NCBI GenBank assembly: GCA_049671305.1
Contig: JBATUR010000013.1
Location: forward strand, 62,001-126,000
DNA from: CADCTM01 sp049671305
GTDB lineage: Bacteria > Cyanobacteriota > Cyanobacteriia > Cyanobacteriales > Coleofasciculaceae
DNA length: 64,000 nucleotides
Direction of reading: 5' to 3'
Part shown: positions 42,531 through 50,826 of the stretch, piece by piece
Layout of the letters: every line of letters starts with the position of its first letter
Numbering within the stretch: position 1 is the stretch's first letter
Position numbers and translations under genes: made by a program
The notes under the pieces: model-generated
What the model saw: the letters and a program-made list of their open reading frames with translations, nothing else
Told to the model about the DNA's origin: nothing
Database searches by the model: none

Positions 42531-43155
42531 CGTAAACCTCCTGAATTTTGTCAAGGGCGATGCTGGTTGTTACCACTTTGTCAGCGTTCAGCAGGTCGTA
42601 GACGTTTAAATTATTGGCAGCAATTAACTTGACTTTTGGCAAGTTTCGTGCTGATAAGTAAACCATCTCAGCTAGCTCTGGCAAAATTACCAAAACTTTG
42701 GCGTCGGCAGGAACACCCCAGCGTGCCATTGCTGCGGTCAATTCTTTGGTTTTTGGTCGAGGTAGTTGCGCTGTAAAGTCTTCTACCACAATCAAATCAT
42801 CAGCTCGACTCTGCAACGCTGTTCTCAGAGCTAAACGACGCTCTTTACGGTTCATTTTCAGGTTGAAATCTCTGGGTTTTGGTCCAAAGATCACACCACC
42901 ACCACGCCATAAGGGTGAGCGGTTGGAACCTGCACGGGCGCGACCTGTGCCTTTTTGCCGCCAGGGTTTGCGTCCACCACCCCTAACTTCGGCGCGGGTT
43001 TTTGTCGAGGCTGTGCCTTGACGTGCGTTAGTCATTTGCATCACCATTGCTCGGTGAACAATGTGAGCGGCTGTTTCTTCTTTGGCAACTCGCAAGTCTA
43101 GGGTCGCTTGTCCGACTTCCTCTCCTTGCCAGTTCTGCACTACACAATCAACCAT
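42523..43155 (-). CDS. rplD: 50S ribosomal protein uL4
   Basis: A 210-residue L4 (VAKEETAAHIVHRAMVMQMTNARQGTASTKTRAEVRGGGRKPWRQKGTGRARAGSNRSPLWRGGGVIFGPKPRDF). The family acts in 50S assembly; in enterobacteria it also represses the S10 operon, which cannot be judged here. Confidence 0.97.
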   Translation of the reverse strand: MVDCVVQNWQGEEVGQATLDLRVAKEETAAHIVHRAMVMQMTNARQGTASTKTRAEVRGGGRKPWRQKGTGRARAGSNRSPLWRGGGVIFGPKPRDFNLKMNRKERRLALRTALQSRADDLIVVEDFTAQLPRPKTKELTAAMARWGVPADAKVLVILPELAEMVYLSARNLPKVKLIAANNLNVYDLLNADKVVTTSIALDKIQEVYGE

Positions 43156-43159
43156 TTCT

Positions 43160-43187
43160 TTAGTCCTTAGTCTTTAGTCCTTAGTCA
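43160..43187. repeat. Heptameric tandem repeat (TTAGTCC)
   Basis: Four consecutive units in register: TTAGTCC, TTAGTCT, TTAGTCC, TTAGTCA, directly upstream of rplD in the rplC-rplD spacer. STRR-type. Confidence 0.9.
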
Positions 43188-43252
43188 CTTAACGGTTTAT
43201 TCAAGGCTCACGCGCCAGTAACGATGATACCTGGAATCAACCATCACTGTGA

Positions 43253-43885
43253 CTAGCGCCCGACCTTGTTGGTTGGCGCAATGCTTAATAACGCTCCTGG
43301 TTTACCAGGAATTGCACCTTTGATTAGTAATAAGTTACGGTCAGAATCGACCCGAATTACTTCCAACTTGCGAATTGTGACGTTGACGCCACCCATTCTA
43401 CCTGCCATTTTTTTGCCGGGAAATGTGCGTCCTGGTGTTGTTCCAGGACCCGTTGAACCAGGCAGTCGGTGGTTTTTGGAACCGTGAGCCATTGGTCCAC
43501 GTTTAAAGTTGTGGCGTTTTTGGTAACCCGCAAAGCCACGACCAATACTTTTTCCTCTAACATCAATGATTTGTCCCGCCTCAAAGAGGTTAGCGTTGAG
43601 GAGTTGACCTAGTTCAAATTCGTTTGTGCTATCCAAACGATACTCTTTTAGGTGACGCAAGGCGGGAGCACTAGATTTCTCTAAGTGTCCCAACTCTGGC
43701 TTATTGAGGGCTTTGGGTTTTACTTCGTCATAACCAATTTGAACGGCGCTATAGCCGTCGGTTTGCTTGGTTTTAATTTGTGTAACTGTGCATGGACCTG
43801 CTTGAACGACGGTTACAGGAATGGCTTTTCCTTCTTCGTTAAAGACTTGGGTCATACCGAGTTTGGTACCGAGTATACCGAGCAC
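43253..43885 (-). CDS. rplC: 50S ribosomal protein uL3
   Basis: A 210-residue L3 (MLGILGTKLGMTQVFNEEGKAIPVTVVQAGPCTVTQIKT; GRGFAGYQKRHNFKRGPMAHGSKNHRLPGSTGPGTTPGRTFPGKKMAGRMG). The GTG start has AAGGAG seven bases upstream. It is the first gene of the cluster; rpsJ is not upstream, as is usual in cyanobacteria where it belongs to the str operon. Confidence 0.97.
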   Translation of the reverse strand: MLGILGTKLGMTQVFNEEGKAIPVTVVQAGPCTVTQIKTKQTDGYSAVQIGYDEVKPKALNKPELGHLEKSSAPALRHLKEYRLDSTNEFELGQLLNANLFEAGQIIDVRGKSIGRGFAGYQKRHNFKRGPMAHGSKNHRLPGSTGPGTTPGRTFPGKKMAGRMGGVNVTIRKLEVIRVDSDRNLLLIKGAIPGKPGALLSIAPTNKVGR

Positions 43886-44485
43886 GGGTTTCTCCTTATC
43901 TAGACATTACAGTGGAGCCGAAACGGCTCTACTTTTTGAGTAAATCCACTCGACTTCCCAATTTTGTTTGTTTATGACTAGCCACAGGGCAGTCTCATCT
44001 TCGTGAGAAAACACTTACTCACTGGCAGTCTTGTATTACTTAACAGCCAGATTGTGTAAACCTTTTTTGGAGGTTTGTACTGGCTAACAGGATCGTCTTG
44101 GTTCGCTAGGACTTAAGTCGTATTCTCAGTATCCTTACGAGACGAAATTGCAAGTACGTGTAGATTCAGAAGCTAGCAGTTAATAAATCTTTGTAGATTC
44201 AATTACATCTAGTTGGTTGTCTGCTCACTTTATTCAGTAAGCCATAACAACTGTTTGTAAACTTAGTTACTGTATCGAATTGGGTTTCAATAACGGTCAC
44301 TAGTTTGAACTTGCTGCTTTTGAACCTTGCTTGGTCACAATTTTAAATGATACTACGCTTCATCGATATTTGTCTATAGGTAAACTTTTTTTTTTCCATA
44401 CTGCCAAATGGCTTTGGTGAGTACGGTTCACTTATAATAAACCCCATAGCGAAGATTAATAAAACTGAAGGCGGAATAAGTAGAG
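43886..44485. other. 600-bp divergent region upstream of rplC and ndhN
   Basis: No gene is visible. It should hold the promoter and leader of the ribosomal cluster (minus strand) and of ndhN (plus strand). A TATAAT at 44433-44438 is a candidate -10 for ndhN, but no well-spaced -35 is seen. In the rplC leader, TCTCA (43993-43997) and TGAGA (44004-44008) form a small hairpin, flanked by two copies of GGCAGTCT (near 43988 and 44024). This could be an autoregulatory site, but nothing matches a known leader. Confidence 0.45.
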
Positions 44486-44944
44486 ATGGCACTGCTCACG
44501 ACCGGAAAAACATTCATCCGCGACCTGGAACAGTCAGGCTCATTGGCATTGTATGCTCCTCTAGAAGGAGGCTTTGAAGGACGTTATCGGCGGCGCGTCC
44601 GAGCAGCAGGTTATAACAGTTTATGTTTGTCTGCTAGAGGCTTAGGTGATGTAGCGGCTTATTTGACGGGTGTTCATGGGGTTCGTCCGCCTCACTTAGG
44701 CAAAAAAGACATTCGGACTTATTATCTACCGCCTGTGGTCAATTATCAATTAGAAAACTTGCCGCCGAAATCTAAAGGGTTGCTACTGTGGATTATTGAA
44801 GGCTCAATGTTAGATAGCCAAGAAATTGAGTATTTAACCACATTGCCTCAGCAAGAGTCACGGGTGAAAATAGCTGTAGAGATGGGAGGCGATCGCTATT
44901 TCCGCTGGACACCCCTCAAAGCAGTTTTACCTGCAGCGGTTTAA
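44486..44944 (+). CDS. ndhN: NAD(P)H-quinone oxidoreductase subunit N
   Basis: NdhN is a cyanobacterial/plastid-specific peripheral subunit of NDH-1, which carries out cyclic electron flow and CO2 uptake at the thylakoid membrane. The 152-residue soluble protein shows the family pattern throughout: MALLTTGKTFIRDLEQSGSLALYAPLEGGFEGRYRRRVRAAGY, GDVAAYLTGVHGVRPPHLGKK and the C-terminal GGDRYFRWTPLKAVL. It is a single gene; other ndh genes are elsewhere. Confidence 0.96.
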   Translation: MALLTTGKTFIRDLEQSGSLALYAPLEGGFEGRYRRRVRAAGYNSLCLSARGLGDVAAYLTGVHGVRPPHLGKKDIRTYYLPPVVNYQLENLPPKSKGLLLWIIEGSMLDSQEIEYLTTLPQQESRVKIAVEMGGDRYFRWTPLKAVLPAAV

Positions 44945-45082
44945 GTTAAAACGGCTTAAGCATGACTTGCAAAATTTGGCAGTCTTACCAACAGCAAATA
45001 ATCTAAATACCTCCAATTTACCTAGCCGATACTCTAGTTTTGATACTCTTGTAAAGTACCGAGCTGATTGGGGGATTTTTTT

Positions 45083-45688
45083 ATGCTAGACCAACGTGAT
45101 TACACAGTAATCATTGACAAAAGCGGCAGTATGTCAATGAAAGACCAAGCAGGCGGTAAGAGTCGTTGGCAAATTATGCAAGAATCTACCTTAGCATTAG
45201 CCAACAAATGCGAAGAATTTGACCCTGATGGCATCACAATTTATTTATTTTCCGGTCGCTTTAAACGTTACGACAATGTGACCGCTAGTAAAGTTATGCA
45301 AATTTTTACAGAAAATGAGCCAAGTGGTACAACTGATTTGGCGAGAGTTCTGCAAGACGCTACTGAAAACTATTTTAGACGCAAAGCTTCTGGACAAACC
45401 AAAGCCAATGGAGAGACAATGTTAGTTGTTACCGATGGTGAGCCAGATGACCGTAAAGCTGTGATGAAAGTTATTATTGAAGCATCGCGAAAAATGGAAA
45501 AAGATGAAGAATTAGCTATTTCTTTCGTGCAAGTTGGTTCAGATGCTCAAGCTACGAAGTTTCTTAAAATCTTAGATGACGAACTGCAAGGTGTTGGTGC
45601 AAAGTTTGACATTGTAGATACGATTACTATTGATGATATGGAAGATATGACTTTAACTGAAGTCTTAATGAATGCTATTACTGATTAG
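45083..45688 (+). CDS. VWA-domain protein (copy 1)
   Basis: A 201-residue protein that is essentially one von Willebrand A domain: MIDAS motif IIDKSGSMSMKD (about residue 9), second metal-site Thr in PSGTTDLARVLQ, and third Asp in LVVTDGEPDDRKAV. No signal or membrane segment is present. The start at ATG 45083 follows a G-run 8 bases upstream; a TTG 15 bases earlier is in frame but unsupported. Together with the next two genes it forms a small plus-strand cluster. The ligand is unknown. A closely related copy lies at 46501-47100. Confidence 0.88.
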   Translation: MLDQRDYTVIIDKSGSMSMKDQAGGKSRWQIMQESTLALANKCEEFDPDGITIYLFSGRFKRYDNVTASKVMQIFTENEPSGTTDLARVLQDATENYFRRKASGQTKANGETMLVVTDGEPDDRKAVMKVIIEASRKMEKDEELAISFVQVGSDAQATKFLKILDDELQGVGAKFDIVDTITIDDMEDMTLTEVLMNAITD

Positions 45689-45869
45689 TTTTGTGGTTGC
45701 TGATTGAGTAACTTTTGCTTAAAGAGTCGTACGAAAACTAAATAAACTTTTAGGTTAATCGAGGCTCAGTTGCAAATGACATTGTAAAGACAGCTATTAA
45801 AATGAGAAAAAGGTGTATTACTAAATGCCATAGTTGATTAAAAAAGATTTTAATCTGGAGGAAAAAGCA

Positions 45870-46343
45870 ATGGAATCAATGGATGATTTATTAGCAGAAA
45901 TTAAAGCTGAATATCTAAAACCTAAGCTTACAAAGCCCCAAGAAAAATCACTTATTGAGCAGGAATTAAACTCAGTAGAACTGCCGATTGTTCAACCGAA
46001 ATCTTTTAACCAGCAAGGTAAGTCACTAGCTGAAGACAGCCTCCTGGCAGAGATTCGGGCTGAGTTTGAAGAAAAACAACGAGAAGAAGAAACTAAAAAA
46101 CAGCAACAACGGCAAGAAGAACAAAGGCTAAAAGAACAACAACTGAATGAGGATAAAATTAAATTACAGCAACGAGAGAAACAAAGAAAAGAAGCCTTAA
46201 CTAAAGAAGCCACAGAGTGGTTAAAAAACTTAAACTTTAGTTCAGAAGAAGGCTTATGGTTTGAAGAATTTGCTTATTCTTATCCTTCAAAATTGGAAGC
46301 GGCGATTGATTATTTGCAAGCTGTACGAGCAGCGAATAGTTAA
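45870..46343 (+). CDS. Slr1339-type salt-stress-associated protein (probable)
   Basis: A 157-residue soluble charged protein. The N-terminus MESMDDLLAEIKAEYL recurs as DSLLAEIRAEFEEK about 55 residues later, a repeated short helix motif. A Gln/Glu/Arg coiled coil follows (about 70-110). The C-terminal domain reads EATEWLKNLNFSSEEGLWFEEFAYSYPSKLEAAIDYL, which I recognise as the conserved end of the cyanobacterial Slr1339 family; the family name comes from recall, and the biochemical role is unknown. Start ATG 45870 has GGAGG eight bases upstream. It lies between two VWA paralogues. Confidence 0.75.
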   Translation: MESMDDLLAEIKAEYLKPKLTKPQEKSLIEQELNSVELPIVQPKSFNQQGKSLAEDSLLAEIRAEFEEKQREEETKKQQQRQEEQRLKEQQLNEDKIKLQQREKQRKEALTKEATEWLKNLNFSSEEGLWFEEFAYSYPSKLEAAIDYLQAVRAANS

Positions 46344-46500
46344 GACTTATTACTAAAATTTTGTTGTGCTGTTTTTATAGAGAGTAGTTACTCATTTTCG
46401 TTTGGGTTTTATTAAAATTAGCAACATTGGTAGTAAGTCATCTAAGCTTAGACTAGGAAACACTGATTGGACAAGGAAATTTAAAATGGGAGACTCAATT

Positions 46501-47100
46501 ATGCAAGACCGTGATTACACCTTAATTATCGACAAAAGTGGCAGTATGTCTGCCCCGGAAGCTAATGGTAAAAGTCGTTGGGATACAGCTCAAGAGTCTA
46601 CATTAGCACTGGCTAGAAAATGCGAACAATTTGACCCTGATGGTATTACAGTTTACCTATTTTCCGGTCGATTTAAACGTTACGATAATGTGACGGCAAA
46701 TAAAGTTGCTCAGATTTTCACAGAAAATGATCCAATGGGTACGACGGATCTGGCTAGTGTCTTGAAAGATGCGATGGATCAATATTTTAAACGCAAGGCA
46801 GCAGGAGAGACGAAAGCTAATGGCGAAACTATTTTAGTGGTAACTGATGGAGAACCTGATGACCGCAAAGCCGTGATGCGTGTAATTATTGAGGCATCAA
46901 GGCAAATGGATCGTGATGAGGAATTGGCAATTTCACTAATTCAGGTAGGTAATGATGCCACAGCAACCCGATTTTTGAAGGCACTTGATGATGAGCTGCA
47001 AGGAGCCGGAGCGAAGTTTGATATTGTGGATACGATTACTTTGGATGATATGGAAAATCTAACTTTGGCAGAAGTATTGCTGAATGCAATTAATGACTAA
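46501..47100 (+). CDS. VWA-domain protein (copy 2)
   Basis: A 199-residue paralogue of the protein at 45083, collinear over its whole length: IIDKSGSMSAPE, PDGITVYLFSGRFKRYDNVTANKVAQIFTEN, MGTTDLASVL, LVVTDGEPDDRKAVM, KFDIVDTITLDDMENLTLAEVL. All MIDAS residues are present. The ATG at 46501 is chosen by alignment with copy 1 and a GGGAG eight bases before it; an in-frame ATG 15 bases upstream is possible. A clear terminator follows at 47197. Confidence 0.88.
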   Translation: MQDRDYTLIIDKSGSMSAPEANGKSRWDTAQESTLALARKCEQFDPDGITVYLFSGRFKRYDNVTANKVAQIFTENDPMGTTDLASVLKDAMDQYFKRKAAGETKANGETILVVTDGEPDDRKAVMRVIIEASRQMDRDEELAISLIQVGNDATATRFLKALDDELQGAGAKFDIVDTITLDDMENLTLAEVLLNAIND

Positions 47101-47481
47101 GAAATGTTGAAAAGCATCAGCGATTGTTTGAGCTGGAATCTGGTTAAGACAATTTATGTTGTCTAAAGCAGAAAAGTGTCAAAAAATTAATCGTCGGCGG
47201 GATAAAGTTTCCCGCTATTTTTTTTTGGAAGCAGTTAATTGAAGATTAAACCACTAAATGTAGTGTGGAGTGGAGGGAAACTCACTAAATCTATAGGAAA
47301 AGCGATCGCCTACAGCCTTATGGGAACCTGAAAACAGCCCAACACTGCTCCTCAAATTGCCTGATTCAAGCTCAATCATAATCTTTGATCCAAAGCTGTC
47401 TGAACCAAAGCAAAGCAAGACGATCAATTATTCCGGAAATTTCACCTCCCCATTTTTTAGCCAAGCATTTAGCATATAAGG
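47101..47481. other. 381-bp spacer before ldpA
   Basis: The first 100 bases carry the terminator of the VWA cluster (47197-47226). The remainder is ordinary, with one HIP1-type GCGATCGC site, and presumably holds the ldpA promoter; no clear -10/-35 pair or other structure was recognised. Confidence 0.5.
47197..47226 (+). terminator. Intrinsic terminator after VWA cluster
   Basis: GCGGGA (47197-47202) and TCCCGC (47210-47215) form a stem with a 7-base loop, followed by TATTTTTTTTT. A textbook rho-independent terminator for the plus-strand VWA/Slr1339 genes. Confidence 0.9.
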
Positions 47482-48618
47482 GTGACTGAACTGTATTATC
47501 CCTGTAATTCCTTACGGGAGGGTAACTGGTTTAAGCTTATCTGCGGCGCCAGCTTCCAACACCTCCCGGCTGTTCGACATCTTACCTTGGCTTACACCCT
47601 TGCCGGTGCCGACTGCATTGACGTGGCGGCAGACTTGGCAGTTATTGCAGCAGCAAAAGATGCCATTGCCACTGCCAAGGTACTAGGGAAAGATGCCCAA
47701 AATCAGGGATTTGGCTACAGACACCAACCGCTGCTGATGGTAAGTTTAAATGATGGAGAAGACCCACATTTTCGCAAAGCTGAGTTTAACCCAACCCTGT
47801 GTCCATCAGATTGTCCTCGTCCCTGTGAAAAGATTTGCCCAGCCCAAGCAATTATTTTCCAAGATAGCAGTGAGGCGTTTTCTGGAGTAATTGACCAACT
47901 TTGCTATGGCTGCGGTCGTTGTATACCAATATGTCCCCAACAGCTAATCTACACCCGCTCTTATGTCTGTGCACCGTCCTCGTTGGCAGAATTAATAGTG
48001 GAAGCTGGCGTCGATGCCTTGGAAATTCATACCAAAGTGGGACATTTTGCAGATTTTAAACGACTTTGGAGTGCGATCGCTCCTTGGGTAAACAAACTCA
48101 AACTTATCGCCATTAGCTGTCCCGATGGAGAGGGTTTGCTCGACTATCTTTGGTCACTTTATCACCTGATTGCACCCCTACCCTGCCCCTTAGTTTGGCA
48201 GACTGATGGACGCCCGATGAGTGGTGATATCGGCAGTGGCGCAACTCGTGCCGCCGTCAAACTTGCTCAAAAAGTCCAAAGTGCCAATTTACCTGGATAT
48301 GTACAACTCGCGGGCGGCACTAATGATCACACTGTAGCCAAACTAAAATCCGTGGGATTATTTAGAAGTAACACGCACGAATATGCAACAGCTAATCAAG
48401 CTTACATCGCTGGTGTGGCTTATGGCAGCTATGCTCGTGTCTTACTTGCACCCATCTTAGATGAACTAGAAAAAACTAATGGGCAAGCCATTGAGACAAA
48501 TTCTGACTCGTCTCAAGCAGCTTTTGGACAGTTGGAAGCAACGCCAGAATTACTCTGGAAAGCAGTGAGAAGCGCCGATAGGCTCGTTTCTCAGCTAAAA
48601 TCAGCCACGCCCCATTAA
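47482..48618 (+). CDS. ldpA: Light-dependent period protein LdpA (circadian input)
   Basis: LdpA is an iron-sulfur protein that in Synechococcus senses redox state and modulates the circadian clock's response to light. The 378-residue protein has a ferredoxin-like centre with clusters CPSDCPRPCEKICP (about 110-125) and CYGCGRCIPICP (about 139-152), both complete for 4Fe-4S centres. The flanking domain LTLAYTLAGADCIDVAADLAVIAAAKDAI is as in the family, and the C-terminal LdpA domain begins near VDALEIHTKVGHFADF. The start is GTG. It is followed by the R3H/AAA gene; the 77-bp gap allows co-transcription. Confidence 0.93.
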   Translation: MTELYYPCNSLREGNWFKLICGASFQHLPAVRHLTLAYTLAGADCIDVAADLAVIAAAKDAIATAKVLGKDAQNQGFGYRHQPLLMVSLNDGEDPHFRKAEFNPTLCPSDCPRPCEKICPAQAIIFQDSSEAFSGVIDQLCYGCGRCIPICPQQLIYTRSYVCAPSSLAELIVEAGVDALEIHTKVGHFADFKRLWSAIAPWVNKLKLIAISCPDGEGLLDYLWSLYHLIAPLPCPLVWQTDGRPMSGDIGSGATRAAVKLAQKVQSANLPGYVQLAGGTNDHTVAKLKSVGLFRSNTHEYATANQAYIAGVAYGSYARVLLAPILDELEKTNGQAIETNSDSSQAAFGQLEATPELLWKAVRSADRLVSQLKSATPH

Positions 48619-48695
48619 AGCAAAAAAGTTCAGCACAAACAGATTTTCCACCCAATTATTGACAAGAGCAGCAGAGCTGTCTTTGATACGAGCAT

Positions 48696-50519
48696 ATGGT
48701 GAATTTTGAGAATCGAATTAATCCCGACCATCAACAGTTGTCATCTAATCAAGAATCGCCGATCGTGGAAACAAACATCACATCATCCAGGATGCAGATT
48801 ACCGACGACCTCCAAAAATTACTGGACATTTTGCCAGAAGAAATTCGCTCATCATTGCAGCAACATCCACAGCAAAAGTTTTTAATTGAGGTGGTTATGG
48901 ATTTGGGGCGTCCTCCAGAGGTGCGCTTTCCGGGTTCAGCCGAGTACCTGTTTGAAACTCCTGTAACTCAGGAACAGCTTAATTATTGTGTCCAGCGCGT
49001 CGGACACTTTAGCGGCGATAATCGGGCTGGAATTGAGCGTACACTACACCGCATTAGTGCAATTCGCAACCGTCCTGGTGAAATTATCGGCTTAACTTGT
49101 CGTGTTGGTCGTGCTGTCTTCGGCACAATTACCATGATTCGCGACTTAGTGGAAACTGGCAAGTCGATTTTGATGCTGGGGCGTCCCGGTGTCGGCAAAA
49201 CTACGGCGTTGCGGGAAATTGCCAGAGTTTTGGCTGATGAGTTACACAAACGAGTTGTGATCATTGATACTTCCAACGAAATTGCAGGTGATGGCGATAT
49301 TCCTCACCCCGCTATTGGCAGGGCAAGACGGATGCAAGTTGCTCGTCCTGAACTGCAACATCAGGTGATGATTGAGGCAGTGGAAAACCATATGCCAGAA
49401 GTCATTGTTATTGATGAAATTGGTACGGAACTCGAAGCCCTGGCAGCTCGAACTATTGCCGAAAGAGGTGTTCAGCTTGTTGGCACGGCACACGGTAATC
49501 AAATTGAGAACTTAATCAAAAACCCAACTCTTTCTGATTTAGTTGGTGGCATTCAAGCCGTAACTTTGGGCGATGATGAAGCCAGACGCCGGGGCTCTCA
49601 AAAGACGGTTTTGGAGCGCAAAGCCCCGCCGACTTTTGAAATTGCTGTAGAAATGCTGGAAAGGCAACGTTGGACGATTCATGAAAGTGTTTCTGATACC
49701 GTTGATGATTTGCTCAGAGGGCGTCAACCCAACCCACAGATGAGGACAGTTACGGAAAGCGGTAAGGTGGCTGTGACTCGTGAGTTTCCTAGTGCTCCTG
49801 TTGCTACGCCTCCCAATGGCAGGAGTATGATTAATCACAACCCACTGGCAACGCCTGCTAGACCGACGGGTTGGCGCTCTACGGGGCAGATGAAGCCCCC
49901 GGCACGTCAAGCCGAAACTTATACAGATAGCTACTTTGAGCAGATGCTGGATAAGTCCTGGCATCAGCAAGATGCTTTTGGTGGTGTGCGGACGCCGGGA
50001 CCAAATGGGGAAGATTTGCCGTTGCATATTTATCCTTATGGTGTCAGTCGCCATCAAATTGAGCAGGTGATTCGGGTGTTAAATTTGCCTGTGGTCTTGA
50101 CAAAAGACATGGATAGTGCTGACGCGGTGTTGGGTTTGCGATCGCACGTCAAGAATCACGGTAAGTTGCGCTCTATTGCTAAGGCGCGGCAAGTGCCAAT
50201 TCATGCGGTAAAAGCAAGTACCATTCCTCAGATAACTCGCGCTTTGAGGCATCTGCTGGACATGGAAGACCCTAGCACGCCTGATGCGGCTGATTTGCGG
50301 TTATTTACGGAAAATAGCAGCGAGGACGAAATGGAGGCGCTGGAGGAAGCACGTTTGGCGGTGGAGCAAATTGTGATTCCCAAAGGACAACCTGTGGAGT
50401 TGCTACCGCGATCGCCTAAATTGCGGAAAATGCAGCATGAGTTGGTAGAACATTATCGCCTGAAATCGGATAGTTTTGGCGATGAACCAAATCGACGCTT
50501 GCGGATTTATCCAGCGTAA
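48696..50519 (+). CDS. AAA ATPase with R3H nucleic-acid-binding domain (Ycf45-like)
   Basis: A 607-residue protein. Residues 120-290 form a RecA/AAA-like ATPase: Walker A GRPGVGKTTALREIAR (about 167-182), VVIIDTSNEIAGDGD, and Walker B EVIVIDEIGTELEAL. This is the Ycf45/stage III sporulation SpoIIIAA-like group. After a variable Pro/Thr-rich linker (340-420), a second conserved domain follows (HIYPYGVSRHQIEQVIRVLNLPVVLTKDMDSADAVLGLR). The C-terminus has an R3H motif (SPKLRKMQHELVEHYRLKSDSFGDEPNRRLRIYP, with the Arg-x3-His pattern altered to KMQHELVEHY). It is found also in some plastid genomes; the biological role is unknown. Confidence 0.88.
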   Translation: MVNFENRINPDHQQLSSNQESPIVETNITSSRMQITDDLQKLLDILPEEIRSSLQQHPQQKFLIEVVMDLGRPPEVRFPGSAEYLFETPVTQEQLNYCVQRVGHFSGDNRAGIERTLHRISAIRNRPGEIIGLTCRVGRAVFGTITMIRDLVETGKSILMLGRPGVGKTTALREIARVLADELHKRVVIIDTSNEIAGDGDIPHPAIGRARRMQVARPELQHQVMIEAVENHMPEVIVIDEIGTELEALAARTIAERGVQLVGTAHGNQIENLIKNPTLSDLVGGIQAVTLGDDEARRRGSQKTVLERKAPPTFEIAVEMLERQRWTIHESVSDTVDDLLRGRQPNPQMRTVTESGKVAVTREFPSAPVATPPNGRSMINHNPLATPARPTGWRSTGQMKPPARQAETYTDSYFEQMLDKSWHQQDAFGGVRTPGPNGEDLPLHIYPYGVSRHQIEQVIRVLNLPVVLTKDMDSADAVLGLRSHVKNHGKLRSIAKARQVPIHAVKASTIPQITRALRHLLDMEDPSTPDAADLRLFTENSSEDEMEALEEARLAVEQIVIPKGQPVELLPRSPKLRKMQHELVEHYRLKSDSFGDEPNRRLRIYPA

Positions 50520-50523
50520 AGTG

Positions 50524-50576
50524 AGTGGGGATAAAGGAGGATTTTTGATGCTTCTTTATCCCCACTTTTGATTTTT
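50524..50576 (+). terminator. Intrinsic terminator after the R3H/AAA gene
   Basis: AGTGGGGATAAAG (50524-50536) pairs perfectly with CTTTATCCCCACT (50554-50566), and TTTGATTTTTT follows. It isolates ldpA-R3H transcription from the tRNA gene. Confidence 0.88.
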
Positions 50577-50588
50577 TCCTAAAAACTA

Positions 50589-50619
50589 TTGACACAATCC
50601 GCCCCTAACCTGTTAGGAT
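50589..50619 (+). promoter_or_regulatory. Probable promoter of tRNA-Gln
   Basis: TTGACA at 50589-50594 matches the -35 consensus exactly; TAGGAT at 50614-50619 is a plausible -10, with 19-base spacing. The tRNA starts 18 bases later. Confidence 0.55.
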
Positions 50620-50636
50620 AAAAGACGTGACACCAA

Positions 50637-50709
50637 TGGGGTGTAGCCAAGTGGTAAGGCAGCGGGTTTTGGTCCCGCCATTCCCTAGGTTCGAATCCTA
50701 GCACCCCAG
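50637..50709 (+). tRNA. tRNA-Gln (anticodon TTG)
   Basis: The acceptor arm TGGGGTG (50637-50643) pairs perfectly with CACCCCA (50702-50708), with discriminator G. The anticodon stem GCGGG/CCCGC encloses loop TTTTGGT, giving anticodon TTG for glutamine. The T arm CCTAG-GTTCGAAT-CCTAG is standard, and the D arm has AAGTGGTAA. CCA is not encoded. Confidence 0.96.
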
Positions 50710-50826
50710 TTGAAAAAGTAATATTCCCAAATTAGGTTGTCGAGTGGCATACTATTAATCTTTGCTTGTTAATAGATTTGGTGCGAATAATCATTTTTTG
50801 ATCATTCGTAGCTATTAGGAGACATT

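Noticed and set aside
49539..50057. 172-codon minus-strand frame inside the R3H/AAA gene
   Set aside because: Shadow of a conserved coding sequence; composition shows no protein family signature.
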